A stretch of DNA of 64,000 bases. Origin: Laccaria trichodermophora. Lineage: Eukaryota; Basidiomycota; Agaricomycetes; Agaricales; Hydnangiaceae. Under the pieces are notes generated by a model that was given only the letters and a program-made list of their open reading frames with translations, was not told where the DNA came from and ran no database searches. A program made the translations under genes and the position numbers. Of the stretch, positions 20,332-31,948 are shown piece after piece. The stretch is from positions 2,356,001-2,420,000 of the forward strand of contig JACTVC010000003.1 in assembly GCA_018417955.1 (NCBI GenBank), written 5' to 3'. Numbering within the stretch: the stretch's first letter is position 1; each line of letters starts with the position of its first letter.

Positions 20332-23050
20332 TTACGGAGACAAATTATCCTCAGATATTGGCAGTCGGAGAGGGGATGCAGCTGAAGAAGTACTGCGCCG
20401 GTTCAATTGCGTAGACCTCATTTCCACTGGACGTTTGGCCTTCGGAGAAATTGATAGGGCGTAACCATTTGAACTAAGAAAGGGGGACGAGATAGAGTGT
20501 AATGAGGTGGATTCGGACCCGTCAAGGGCCCCAGCAACGATGCGGAGTTTCTGATGTCGATCTCTTTGTGAGTTGAATGTTTCGAAAACAAGTGGAGAGG
20601 AGGAAAATGGCGTTCGACTGGTCGAGATACTCTGGATAGTATCAAGGGGAGTGGAGGGGTTCTGAGCGGAAAAGGCGTGAGCAGGTGTGCATGGTGGGGT
20701 CAGGGGAAAACGAGATTGCGTCTTTGCCAATACTGAAATTGGACTTGGCGCATACAAATTGTGCAGTGTGCTCGAAAAATGAGAACCATGATTTTCACTG
20801 TGGGGCGACTCCAATATTGGCAAGATTTGCGTTGACGAGGGAGTGTTAGGAGTAACAAGGCCTTGTGGGTGACGAATAGTGATTAAGTCCAGGGGTGTGG
20901 GCGGTAATGCCCTCAACTCCAAAGATCTCTTCGCGAACTTCCCTGCAAGTGATCTTGGAGGGAGGTCAGTCCTCTCCATGGGGGCGTCGTGGGGTGCCAT
21001 CTTGAAATAGAAATGGTTATAAGTGAAGGTGGACTAAGATCGAAATAAACTTACTGTTCTTCCAACGACTGATATCGAATGCCTGTCAAGTTCTGCATCA
21101 AGCCATATCCTAACTCTGTCGAGATCTCGAGCTGCCTCGCTCGCACTGTCTGTCTCTGGGGGTGGAGAGGGCGAAGGCGAACCCCCCTGAGGCCCTTCAA
21201 CTGTTTTGTCGCAGACAAGGTCTTTCAAGAAGTTCTTAATCTTCCTAATTTCATATCGCTCCTCAGGATTTTCAGTCCATGATTGCTCAACCAGAACCCA
21301 CAGCTGCTGCTCTTCGTAAGTCCACGTCCCATCTGGCGGTAACGGAGCCCTCTCCTTTTGGATAAGAACTTTGACTATGACAGCAGCAACGTTGGAAAGG
21401 TCCGAGAGGGGAGGTTTCCCGGTGTAGATCTGATCAGTGAGGTCAGCTTGGAGTTACTTAGATAGGACGGCTAATACTTGCTTCATAAATGGTGCAAGCC
21501 AGCGCGTATATATCGCCAGCTTTCGCATCGTAAATTGTTGGGCGGACTGGCTCCATGAGCTCAGGCGCAAGCCAACATATTGACCCCTCGAATCCAGGTG
21601 ACTTACCCACTCGTTGTGAATCAAAGATAGAGGAGAGACCAAAGTCCGCTAGACAGCAGATACCTTCATCAGTTACGAGCACGTTGGCCTAGTTGAAAGC
21701 TGAAAACAGGATTTTGATCGGGAGTGGATAGAACGCACCCCTTTGATGTCCTTGTGTGTGACGGGAGGATCAAGGGTGTGCAAATATTCTACTCCATCAA
21801 CGATGTGACAGACCTATATCATATCAGCGTTGGAAAGTTGAGTACATTTTCCCGAGAGATTAGCGTACCGCAGCGAATCGATCATGGTGAGGGTTTTGTT
21901 TCAGGTACGACATGATGTCTCCCCTCTTCATCCAGAGCGAAATGAAGCAGAATCGGGGAGAAAACAATTCTGTGCTTGCTCCCAAGAATGGGAGGATATT
22001 TGGGTGCTTAAGTTGTCTCCAAACAAGAACCTCTGAACAGAATTCCTAAAGAGGCATTCAGCGCTCGTATTAATTGATTATCGACCAACAAAAAAAATAC
22101 TTTGTAAAGTCTTTTGCGTTCTTCCAAAGCCTTGGCCTTTTCGCGTTCTCCGAGTGCCTCGGCTGTGACAAACATACGCAAGACACGGAAACAGAAAACT
22201 GTACCCTGAATGCGATCCTTGAAGATGTCCTGATAGTGAGACTCATATGAAACGATCCTCAAAACCGATGATACAGTCAGTTCTCACCGCAGAGCCTCCT
22301 ACCCCCACCGCATGCTGCACTCCGGTACTACCCTCACGTTTCAGATTGTTCAAAAACAACGAGGGCGGCAATATAGACCGCTTTGTGGCTAATTGTCGCA
22401 GAAATCGTAACGCATTGCGTCTACAACGAGAAGCCGCCGCATCCGTCGCAGTGTCGTCCATGATCTAATCGGATATCAGCAAGTAAGCGCCTCAAAACAT
22501 AACGGCACCTCACAAACTGTAAGAGTTGAGACAGGCATGTAAGATACTCGTCCCCATATATTCCGTAGTCCAACGTCAGTAGGTCCTCCACCTCTTTGTC
22601 CGAAGAAAGCTGATCCCGAAGTTTTGTGGTACAGTAGGGACTCGGGACATTCGACCCCGAGAGAGACCTTATCGTTGCGGCGGCAGGAGTTGCCCACACG
22701 AAGAGATCTACATCCTTAATTTTGTTGGAAAACTCAATTCTGTAGCCCTTCTTGAGCAGAGAATTGAACCCATGTAACAAAGGAGGATTGGTCCTTAATG
22801 TGCACGCAATAGCAATAGCTGATTGCTCAAACCCAGGGTTTGTGCTCAATTAAAAGGATTCAGCCAAAAGTTCCAGCACAACTAAGCTCGATCACCTTTC
22901 AGTCTCGATCCAACTACGTATCTGACGCAATAAAGTAACCAATGACGCCGAGTCGCCTCTAAAGTGCTTCTTGACACGTTTGAGATACTCAACTGCGTCC
23001 GGCGCATCGAGGAAACGAGCTTGTCGAGCAGAGCTCCAGGTCATCTGCAT
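20332..23050 (-). CDS. Kinase-like protein (TKL type, beta-3 Lys replaced by Arg), tandem copy B, 764 aa
   Basis: Nine exons in the same positions as copy A: 23050-22896, 22844-22514, 22464-22288, 22229-22101, 22045-21869, 21813-21739, 21688-21482, 21429-21055 and 21000-20332, summing to 765 codons. Features match copy A: beta-3 FCFRVLRMF (Arg for Lys), HKDIKG, ADFGLSS, WLAPELM. Differences: the glycine loop reads VGVGGSA; exon 4 carries a 13-residue lysine/glutamate-rich insertion (EREKAKALEERKR); the C-terminus stops early because a short AATTT-like insertion changes frame just before the stop; and exon 9 starts with a segment that is inverted relative to copy A. Every exon is open, so it is probably expressed. 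It is divergent from the sulfite reductase gene, 555 bp apart. Substrate and partners unknown. Confidence 0.75.
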
Positions 23051-23605
23051 CCGACATAAAGATAGTCCGAAAATGGACTTAATTATAAGATGTGAGGATA
23101 TGGTCCGGCTCGAGGGTGAAGGAGGAATAGAATGAGAATCGCAGGTCGAGGGTTTTTGAGTGTATGCCTATTACAGAAGTCCTCGTGTGATGCGCGTGTC
23201 CGCAGGGCTAGATATCCTTCTGAAGACAGGTAGGACACTGAGCTGGCGAATTGAACTGGCTATGTTCGCATTCGGTTCCGTTCTCGATGAGGACATGTGC
23301 TGGCATTGAGCTTGTACTGTCTCTGCCTCAAGGTTACCGCGCAGTAGCTGGAAAGGGTTCATGCCAACAGGAAGTTTGTGCACGTTGAATGTCAATTGAA
23401 TGTTGTGAAAGGCAAGGAACGCGCAAGTATGTATCTGATAAGATTGCAAGAAAAACAAATATTCGCAAAGCAATGATGTGCTTCCGACCAATACCATTTT
23501 TCCGAATGTCATCCTTTGCAGGTTCCTGGACAGGGTCATCCTCTTCACTTTTACGGTACGCTCCATTTTTTATCTCGTCGTTCATATTTTGGTTTTATTT
23601 CTTAG
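23051..23605. promoter_or_regulatory. Divergent promoter region, kinase copy B / sulfite reductase
   Basis: The two start codons face away from each other across 555 bp. Directly before the reductase ATG lies a pyrimidine-rich run ending in TTAG, preceded by GTACGC about 50 bp upstream; this looks like a 5' leader intron whose acceptor abuts the ATG. No transcription factor site was identified with confidence. Confidence 0.45.
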
Positions 23606-26600
23606 ATGTCGCTGTCTACTGTGGCCCGAATTGCCTATCTGACATCAGATGTCATTGTGGATTCTCTCCCACCTTTGCCGTCGACCTCTGCTTTCGCTGA
23701 AGCATACCATTTATTATCAAAATCATCAGCACACCAACCAAAGGTCGTTCCAGCACCATTTGGTGCCGATCCTGGGGCAATAATCCTTTGGAATGACTCG
23801 AATCTCGTTTCATTCACCACTTCCGCACAGTCCCAGGTGCTAACACGACTGGTTCTACACCTTGCCGAAATTTCGACACGTCCAGTAGTTCTCCACCTTG
23901 CGGTCAAGGACGATCTTACAGACGCCCTTCTTCTCAGATCCGCCGTCCCCTTCTTCCTGCTGTCGACTACCAGCCAACAAGCCCACGACAACGCTTTACT
24001 CGCAGCCCGGTTGGCTCGGTTTGAGAAGAAAGCCGTCGTTCACGCATTCTACACCACAGATAAAGAGCCACCTGTCGACGAAATTCCGGAAGAAAAGATT
24101 CTTCCGTTCCTTCTCTCGCCCAAGCACCCTTCTTCCCCAAAATCGGCAAACGGAAATGCGACCCTGAATGGCGTCAAAGGTCATGAGGATGGTAAATCTG
24201 GGCTTGTCGATGACCAAGCCCTTCTTTCACATTACAAATCTTATGAGTCGGCGGCACTGGACACCCTGACACTTGTGCGGAGGCCCTTGCGACCCCTCAC
24301 ATCGCGGGGTGATGCGGAACCTCATACCGTCATTTTCCTTTTTGGACGAAACGAGATTACCCAGGTCATTGAGGGTGTTTTATTTGTCACCCTAGCATTG
24401 GCAAATCCCATCCCACCATCCTATCTACTAAACGCCATCCCTTCATCAGCAACGCGGGTCCTTGTGCTCGAGCAAGTATTTCGCTGGACAACAAAATGGA
24501 CGCCTCTGTATCTTGATGTCGTCAGTGCGCTGCAACATCGAGACTCGGAGGACCCCGTTGCTGTATACAATGGTATCCTTGGCGATACTAGTCAATTGCA
24601 GCTACCTGAGCTTCTTGGGTTGTTGGATCAAGCATCATCCGCGCCCAAATCAACACGTTTGCAGCTCGGAACCGTTCCAGCTCTTGGATCCTCCACCTCC
24701 AAATTGCCTCATGTTCCGAAACATGAAGCAGCTTACACAAAACTTCTTCCTCATTTGTTCAAAGATCGACTGGAAATCTCGAATTCTCCCGAACTTGTTG
24801 CTTCTCAAGGTGAGATCGCAACGACCCCCGAGTTCGCACTTGGCCGGGTGCGCGGCGAATTAGATCGACGTGCGGAGCTCCTCGCATCCGTGCAGGAGTT
24901 ACTACAGGAAGCCGAGCTCCATCCAGAACTCCATTCCCTGCTGACCAAATGGGTATTGTCTAAAGACGATAGTACGAAGAGTGCCAAGCTTGGGAAGGAA
25001 ATTGTTGAGAGGCTCGAAGCTTCTCCCTCTGCAAGTCTAGCTGCACAACGCGTATTATTACTACGCCAGTATCTCCCATCTCTTTCTCGATGGATTATCG
25101 GCTCGGACGCCTGGTCGTATGATCTCGGTGCATCAGGTTTACACCACGCAATTGCATCCGGGCTTAATGTCAACGTCCTCATCATCGACACCCTACCCTA
25201 CTCTTCTCGAAATTCAAGCGATCCTAATCGCCGAAAACAGGATGTTGGTTTGTACGCGATGAACCACGGGGATGTCTTTGTCGCAAGTGTTGCTGTATTT
25301 TCTTCCTACGCGCAGGTCTTGCAATCCATTATTGAAGCCGACCGCTTCAACGGGCCAAGTGTTGTCCTTGCCTACCTTCCTTACCAATCCGAAGATTCTC
25401 CTGCTCTTGAAGTTCTCAAAGAGACCAAATTGGCCGTTGACGCTGGATATTGGCCTCTTTACAGGTGGGATCCTAGCAAGGAGGCGAAGGGTGAAGAACC
25501 ATTCTCTCTGGATTCAGACGCGATCAAAAATGATTTGAAACAATTCTTGGATCGCCAAAATCATCTTTCACAGCTTGTTCGCTCGACACCAGAGATCGCC
25601 ACAGAGATCGTGAGCAACCTTGGCGACACGATCCGAGACGCGAGAAAGAAGAAGGCGCAGGCGTCATACAACGATCTTCTTACCTCTCTCGATGCACCGC
25701 CTGTGTTGATATTATACGCATCCGACGGTGGAGCTGCCGAGAAGAAAGCGAAGAGGTTGGCGAACAGGGCTAAGGCCAGGGGCCTTTCGACAACCATCAC
25801 AACACTAGACTCGTTCACGCTGGAGACGCTTGCGGAGGAGGAGCATGTGGTGTTCATTACCTCCACAGCAGGGCAAGGTGAACCGCCACAGAATGGCAGG
25901 ACCTTCTTCAAGTCTTTGAATGCTGCTGCGCTTCGAGGGGACCAGATCCTTCCCAAGCTCCAGTATACGGTATTCGCCATGGGTGATAGCCACTACTGGC
26001 CCAGAGCTGAAGATGCACATTATTATAACAAGCCAGGGAAGGAACTCGATGCTCGTCTCGAAAAGCTTGGAGCTAAGCGCATGGCAGATCTTGGTCTTGG
26101 GGATGACCAGGACGCAGATGGATCTGAGACTGGATACAAAGTCTGGGAGCCTCTAGTCTGGAAGGCTCTAGGTGTCGATTCAATTGAAGTGACCGAAGCA
26201 GAACCTGAAGCCATCACTAACGAGCACATCAAGGCTGCCTCCGGCTTCCTTCGCGGAACGATCTCAGAGGGTCTCCAAGACTTTACCACGGGAGCTTTGG
26301 CAGCAAGCGACACACAGCTAACCAAATTCCACGGTATTTACCAGCAGGATGACCGTGACATTCGCGATGAGCGTCAAGCTCAAGGCGTCGAACCTGCATA
26401 CAGCTTCATGATCCGCGTTCGTCTGCCCGGGGGTGTTTGCAAACCTGATCAGTGGTTACAAATGGACCAGATCGCTGATGAACATGGATCGGGGACGTTC
26501 AAGATCACTACTCGCCAGACCTTCCAGTTCCATGGTGTAATTAAGAGGCACCTGAAACCTGCTATTCAGGATATCAACCGTGTCCTGCTAGATACACTCG

Positions 26601-28305
26601 CTGCTTGCGGAGATGTTAACAGGTACGCGTGCGTTTTTGAGAAGAATGATTTTGCTGATGCCCTCCTAGGAACGTTATTTGCTCTTCAATACCCACCATG
26701 TCCAAGCTACATGAACAGGTTTTCGAGTTCTGCAACGAAGTTAGCAACCACCTCATTCCCAGGACATCTGCGTATCATGAAATTTGGTTAGACAAAGTGC
26801 TTGTGGCAGGCGAAGCTTTGAAGGACTTCGAGCCCCTGTATGGAGAATTCTACCTTCCACGAAAGGTCAGTGAATCGCACAAATATTTGCAACGATGTAC
26901 TCATCCCTTCTAAGTTCAAAGTGGCTGTCGCAGTGCCACCAACCAATGACGTCGACGTGTTTGCCAACGATCTTGGGTTCATTGCCATAGTAGGCGAAGA
27001 CGGGGAGTTGCAAGGGTTCAATGTCGCTATTGGAGGAGGAATGGGTGTCACTCATGGCAACAAGAAAACCTATCCTCGTATCGGTAGTCTCCTTGGATTC
27101 TGCACTTACGAGCAAGGCAAGTACGTTGCCGAAAAGGTCATGCTGGTGCAGAGGGACCACGGTAACCGTGTTGAGTGAGTTGTGCCTCCGTCTTCATCTT
27201 GATATGCTACTCAATGCATGTTACCTCACAGCCGTAAGGTGAATATAACCGCCATGCTAACATACAATCAATGAGCTGACGCCCTTCGACAGAACGCTCG
27301 GCTCAAGTATACACTTGACCGGCTGGGACTCGATGGCTACAAGACCGAAGTTGAGAAACTTTTGGGTTACACACTGCCACCACCTCGCCCGTACAGTTTC
27401 AATCGCAACATTGATGACTTTGGGTGGCACACTGGGCAGGACGAAAAACATCACTTCACTATGTTCATCGAGAATGGACGTGTGCAAGACGAGCCCGGAC
27501 GTGAATTCAAGACTGGCTTGCGCGAAATTGCGAAAGTTCACAAGGGGGCATTCAGGCTCACGGCGAACCAGCATCTGTTGGTGTCAGACATTGCAAGTGC
27601 CGACCTCCCTCTGATCAAGAGCCTTCTGTCGAAGTACAAGCTCGACAACCTGTCGTATACTGGTCTGCGGTTATCGTCTTCAGCATGTGTCGCATTCCCA
27701 ACATGTGGGTTGGCCATGGCTGAATCAGAACGGGTACGTGTCATGCTTTCCCGCATCTCTTCAATCAATAAAGTTTTCTTGTTATGATCAGTATCTGCCA
27801 ATCCTCATCGACAAGGTTGAGAAAATGTGCGAAGAGAATGGACTTCGACATGATTCGATAGTGATGCGAATGACGGGGTGCCCGAACGGTTGTGCTCGAC
27901 CTTACATTGCTGGTAGGTTTACCGTCTTCTCCTCTCAATGATGCATCTAACACCACAATGTCAGAGGTTGCCTTCGTAGGCAAGGCTCCTGGGACGTATT
28001 CAATGTTACTTGGAGGCGGATACTATGGCCAGAGGTTAAACAAAATTTACAGGGGTAAGTTGGACAGATTTCGCTGTTCTGATTTGACCACAACAATTTT
28101 CTGTCTAGAATCGGTGACGGAACCAGAAATTCTTGCAATTCTCCAACCAATGATCAAGCGATACGCATTAGAACGCCGAGAGGGAGAGCCATTTGGAGAC
28201 TTTACGATCCGTGCTGGTTATATCGCCCCTACCACGGAGGGTAAACTGTGGTATGATCGTATGGGCGGAGAGGGAGAATACAGGGAGGTTAACGCAGCCG
28301 CCTAA
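23606..28305 (+). CDS. MET5: Assimilatory sulfite reductase (NADPH), hemoprotein beta subunit, 1442 aa
   Basis: Reduces sulfite to sulfide in the cytosol with the flavoprotein alpha subunit, feeding Cys and Met synthesis. Eight exons: 23606-26622, 26670-26865, 26915-27174, 27232-27238 (7 nt microexon), 27293-27733, 27792-27912, 27965-28054 and 28109-28305. They total 1443 codons, the same length as I recall for yeast Met5/Ecm17. Layout: N-terminal pyruvate-oxidoreductase-like region; flavodoxin-like domain near residues 697-845 ([28 protein letters not shown]); sulfite reductase domain from about residue 900. Cysteines binding the [4Fe-4S]-siroheme centre are in ACVAFPTC and MTGCPNGC; the substrate-side [15 protein letters not shown] is present. 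It is complete and looks active. Its 5' end was duplicated upstream, leaving a pseudogene. Confidence 0.96.
27232..27238 (+). other. 7-nt microexon of the sulfite reductase gene
   Basis: The bases CCGTAAG are flanked by CTCACAG on the left and GTGAAT on the right. Joined to exon 3 (ending GTTGA) and exon 5 (starting AACGCTCGG) they give V-D-R-K-N-A-R-L-K-Y, the conserved RKNARLKYT segment of sulfite reductases. Skipping it breaks both frame and motif. The flanking introns are 57 and 54 nt. Confidence 0.85.
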
Positions 28306-28507
28306 GCGGGTCTAGCAGGGGTTCAACAGGACGTAATGTTGGGTAAGGAAGGATATATTTATTACTGCAATCAAAGGGATATTCCCATGCCTTGAATTTG
28401 AAGTCGAACTTTCGTATTACTTGCGATGTGTCATGTAAGGTGAGCATACGTCGTGAGTGGAGCTTTGCAATCAACAAATTTCACATTTCTTCTCGAGAAT
28501 CCCTCGA

Positions 28508-30309
28508 TCACTCTTTACTAGCCCTTGCCTCTTGCAAAGCTTCCTGCAACGAGCTTATTACTTTGTCGATGTCACCACGCTGTTTATCCACAACAGAGAT
28601 GCCCATGTGTCTGTGGAATCTATGTTAGCGTTTCAATAGAGAAGGAGAAGCGCTGCGTACCCTATTCTGAAATATTTGTCTGCAACTCCTGGTTAGGTTA
28701 ATCTCTACGTCAACCATGGAAGAACGCACCGCGAATAGCCGAATGCAATCCACCAGCAACGATCACCTCTCTTGCAGCCAAGCGTGGAAGCAGGTCGGAT
28801 GCGGTGATCCCATCCGGGAAATACAACTAGTATATTTGGTTGCTGTAAACATATTGAATTCATGAAAATGAAATCAACATACAGCAGACATCCCATTCGC
28901 CGCTTCCCGTTCATTCAAAGGTACCTGTTTCATCCCCAGTTGGGCCGCAGCCTCTTTCACGCGCCGGCTAGCCTCTTTGTGCAACGCGAATCGTTGTTGC
29001 AGCGAGGGACCTAGATTTGAGTTATAAGTATTATGGAAACTAAATCTGGGATAATCAAGAAAACAAATATACCTTGTTTTGATGCAGTGATCAATTGCAA
29101 CGACGCATGGTATGCATAAATAAGGTTAACAGGAGGCGTAGCAAAGTATGCTGCCGATCCAGCTTCGTATGCTTTCATTATTGGGAGCCACCTGGAGGGA
29201 GCCACAACATTGAAATTAACGCCCAAAAATAGATCGAACACGCGTACTTGTCCCAAGAGGCATAATATGAGGTTACGGGCGTTTTTCTCTTCTTGTATAC
29301 CTGTATCGCGCGTTCGCTGACGACGACGATACTAAGACCTGGAGGTGTCCCCAGTCCCTTTTGTGACGCTGTCAACACAACATCTAAACCCCAATCGTCA
29401 AATTGGATTTCCTCAGATGCGACGGAGCACACGCCGTCCATCACAATCTGTATAATTATGAGTCATGATCGGGCCACTGAGGAGAATATGCAGACCAGGG
29501 TTTCCGGAGAAACGCGTTTAACAACTTGAGCGATAGCATGTGCGTCAGAGAGCACACCTATTAATTATGTTAGTTACTATATCGGGTTTGAAGAACAGAC
29601 GCACCAGTCGAAGTATCAACGTGGGTGAAAGTGAGCACTTTGTATTTTTCGCTCTTCAACGCAGTCTCTATGTCGGCCAGGAGAACAGTGCCGCCAATGG
29701 GGGCTTTCAACTGCTTTACGGACCCGCCATATGTTTGGAGACTATGTGTCGCGATAAGCCGACGCAAGCGTGCGCCAAAATTGTCCGCACCAATCAGCAA
29801 AGCTGTCACCAAAATACCCCGAGTTTAAAACGAGAGCATGATCGCCCCGTTCAACGAGGTTGGAGGCTACCTGTATGATATCATAATCGTACAACGATGA
29901 TTTAATTCAGGGGCAAAGCGGTACCTGATCCCAACCGAGGGTTCCGCTGCCGCTGATGAGGAATGGTTGTGCGGATTTTGTGATCAGCACCTCTCTGCGT
30001 CATTGGGGTAAGTGAAGAAGGCGAAAAGGGACAAGGCCGACGGACCTGGTCATCCTGATAGAATCTCCGAAGACGGGTACGAAGTCCGGAGAAACGTGGG
30101 ACATGGATGGGTGGGCATTGGCGAAAAGGACTTCATCCGCAACCTCGATGGGGCCCGGGATGCTTTGGCAGGTGTGATCAGATACAGTGAACGTTGTCGG
30201 GGAACCGTTGGCTCACACTAGTAGTCTGTGAAAGGTGTTCAGCTCGGTAATGGACAATGGTACTTGGTACATACTTATGAGGGGCCTGTTTAAATTCGCT
30301 CGTAGACAT
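28508..30309 (-). CDS. AGX1: Alanine-glyoxylate (serine-pyruvate) aminotransferase, PLP-dependent, 394 aa
   Basis: Transfers the amino group of alanine to glyoxylate, giving pyruvate and glycine. Thirteen exons: 30309-30275, 30225-30217, 30162-30046, 29994-29925, 29870-29791, 29741-29605, 29557-29496, 29447-29248, 29191-29073, 29010-28883, 28826-28730, 28688-28661 and 28610-28508, totalling 395 codons. Recognisable class-V aminotransferase parts are IPGPIEV near the N-terminus, SHVSPDFVPVFG, SGSGTLGWD, DCLQTYGGSVKQL, THVDTSTGVLSDAHAI, VMDGVCSVASEEI, the PLP-binding Lys in TASQKGLGTPPGL, KTPVTSYYASWDKW and the C-terminal KYFRIGHMGISV. No organelle presequence is evident. It is tail to tail with sulfite reductase (202 bp between stops). 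A decayed copy lies at 33.9-34.4 kb. Confidence 0.93.
30217..30225 (-). other. 9-nt microexon of the aminotransferase gene
   Basis: On the minus strand ACTACTAGT sits between an acceptor TTTCACAG and a donor GTGAGCC. With exon 1 (ending CATAA) and exon 3 (starting CATCCCGGG) it yields H-K-L-L-V-I-P-G-P, the expected N-terminal sequence of the family. The flanking introns are 49 and 54 nt. Confidence 0.8.
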
Positions 30310-31948
30310 GGCGCGAAGGAGGGAACGGGCAAATAGCCGGGTAGATAATATAGGTAGCATAACAGAACACAACATTATAAACAGGCGGCATTCACTCCCG
30401 CCGCTATCCCGCCAAAGGAGGGCGGCATTCCGTCGCCACGGATCCAAAAAAAAATCTACACTGACAACAAATACAACACCACCATGGCATGATTACAACA
30501 ACACGGGAAGACAGTGACGGCTTCCCACCCAATTCGGGTTACCCCCTGTCAGTCGGATTCGAAGCCTCTGACACTCCATCGCCAGGTGAACTTCCCCCTC
30601 TCCAGCTCAAACCCATCTACTACAGATTTATTCAGAAATAATTCAAGCTAGCACAAGGATAGTTTGTGGCGGCCATCAGAGATTACCCCATACCACTGCG
30701 CTGCCTGGGTGACGGTGGAACAGTCGTTCAAATGCGCAGTCAAAAATGATGTCGAGCTCAACGGCTGGCGCGAAAGGGGATATGTATCGGCAAGGAAGGT
30801 CCATTCTTCGAATTGAGTGGGCGAAGCGAGCCGTCGGTCGGAAAAGCCTGATGTCATGACATAAGTACTCCGGAAATATACTCAGTGCGTCGCTTATGAG
30901 GTGGAACGTGAAATATTTGGAACTGGATAATAGGACATAAGTATTCGTCACCAATGGATCCCTGCTGTCCTTCCGCAAGTTGAAGCATGGAGAATGGGTC
31001 AGCCCTTCCGTCATTGCGTCATGACTCATGAAGGACATCCGAGTCGCCTCTCTGAAGCTGAGTAACATGCTGGAGCTGAATGACGCGGAGTTGAAAATGT
31101 TTGGTGTGTAACTTGACAATTTATCCACACCATGTTGGAGTTGGGATATCGGGTATCGTGTTGATTAAACTTCAAGCCTTGGTAAGTGCGATCAAAGAGG
31201 AAGAGAGAGATTTATCATTGATTCTGCAACAAGGCCACTTACTCGAGCGTAGAGACGAGTAACATCTCCCGCGATCTAACCACGCGTTCTCTTAAAATCG
31301 TGAGGCTGACTTGAGGATCTTCTTTTCTCTTGCCGAAGTGGACATGTAGTAGGGTCAAGCCTTCTACAGAAGGGCTTGACTGCAAACGCACGGCGACCAG
31401 GTGAGACGCAGAGGCTGGAAGGGTCCGCTTGACATTATCAGATGTTTCTTCAGATTATCAAGGCGCTTGCGCCGCTGACTGTGGGCATCGCTTCATAGCA
31501 AGCCGAGATTGGGAAGCGAATAGGAGCGATCTGGCGTCACAATCAAACATGAAGTCAAGGCCAACATGAGGCAGCAGGCTGACCTTATCCCGATGAGTCC
31601 AACGCCAGTCGGGTGATAAGGAACGCAGCCTTTGAGAGCCTGGGGCTCGCGGTCTTGAAAATTTGCATCACGGCGGAGCGCGTGCCCGAAAATCTAGATT
31701 TCTTTTTTGCACTTTCTTTGCGGCGAATGCCTGGAGATCCCTGAAGATGAGTCGCTGCGATCTGGTGGGAAGTGCGTCATTACAAGGTACGGGTACAAGT
31801 AGGTACATCGAAGCAGATGAGAACAAGGGAGCAGATAAAGCTAAGTAGGGAGGGGAAGGCAACGACGAAAATGAAAGAGATGTTCAAGTCTCAAAAAATA
31901 GGATTAAACGAGTCATCTGAAAGGAACCTTGTACAGTGACCTCCTAGC
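30310..31948. other. Intergenic, mostly unassigned, with old duplicated sequence
   Basis: Upstream region of the aminotransferase, then a minus-strand frame at 30676-31128 (150 codons) with no domain and no sister, which I do not call. From about 31148 to 31660 the sequence is weakly but collinearly similar to 34580-35050, part of the older segmental duplication. Nothing else seen. Confidence 0.5.

Larger units (their letters stand above)
19980..24110. repeat. Segmental tandem duplication, unit B
   Basis: Second copy of the segment described at 15500-19745. It contains kinase copy B, the divergent promoter and the 5' end of the intact sulfite reductase gene, which continues beyond the duplicated part to 28305. 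Because the whole reductase is here, unit B occupies the original reductase locus. Confidence 0.85.

Noticed and set aside
30676..31128. 150-codon minus-strand frame
   Set aside because: No domain, no splice pattern, not retained in the duplicated counterpart region; treated as chance.
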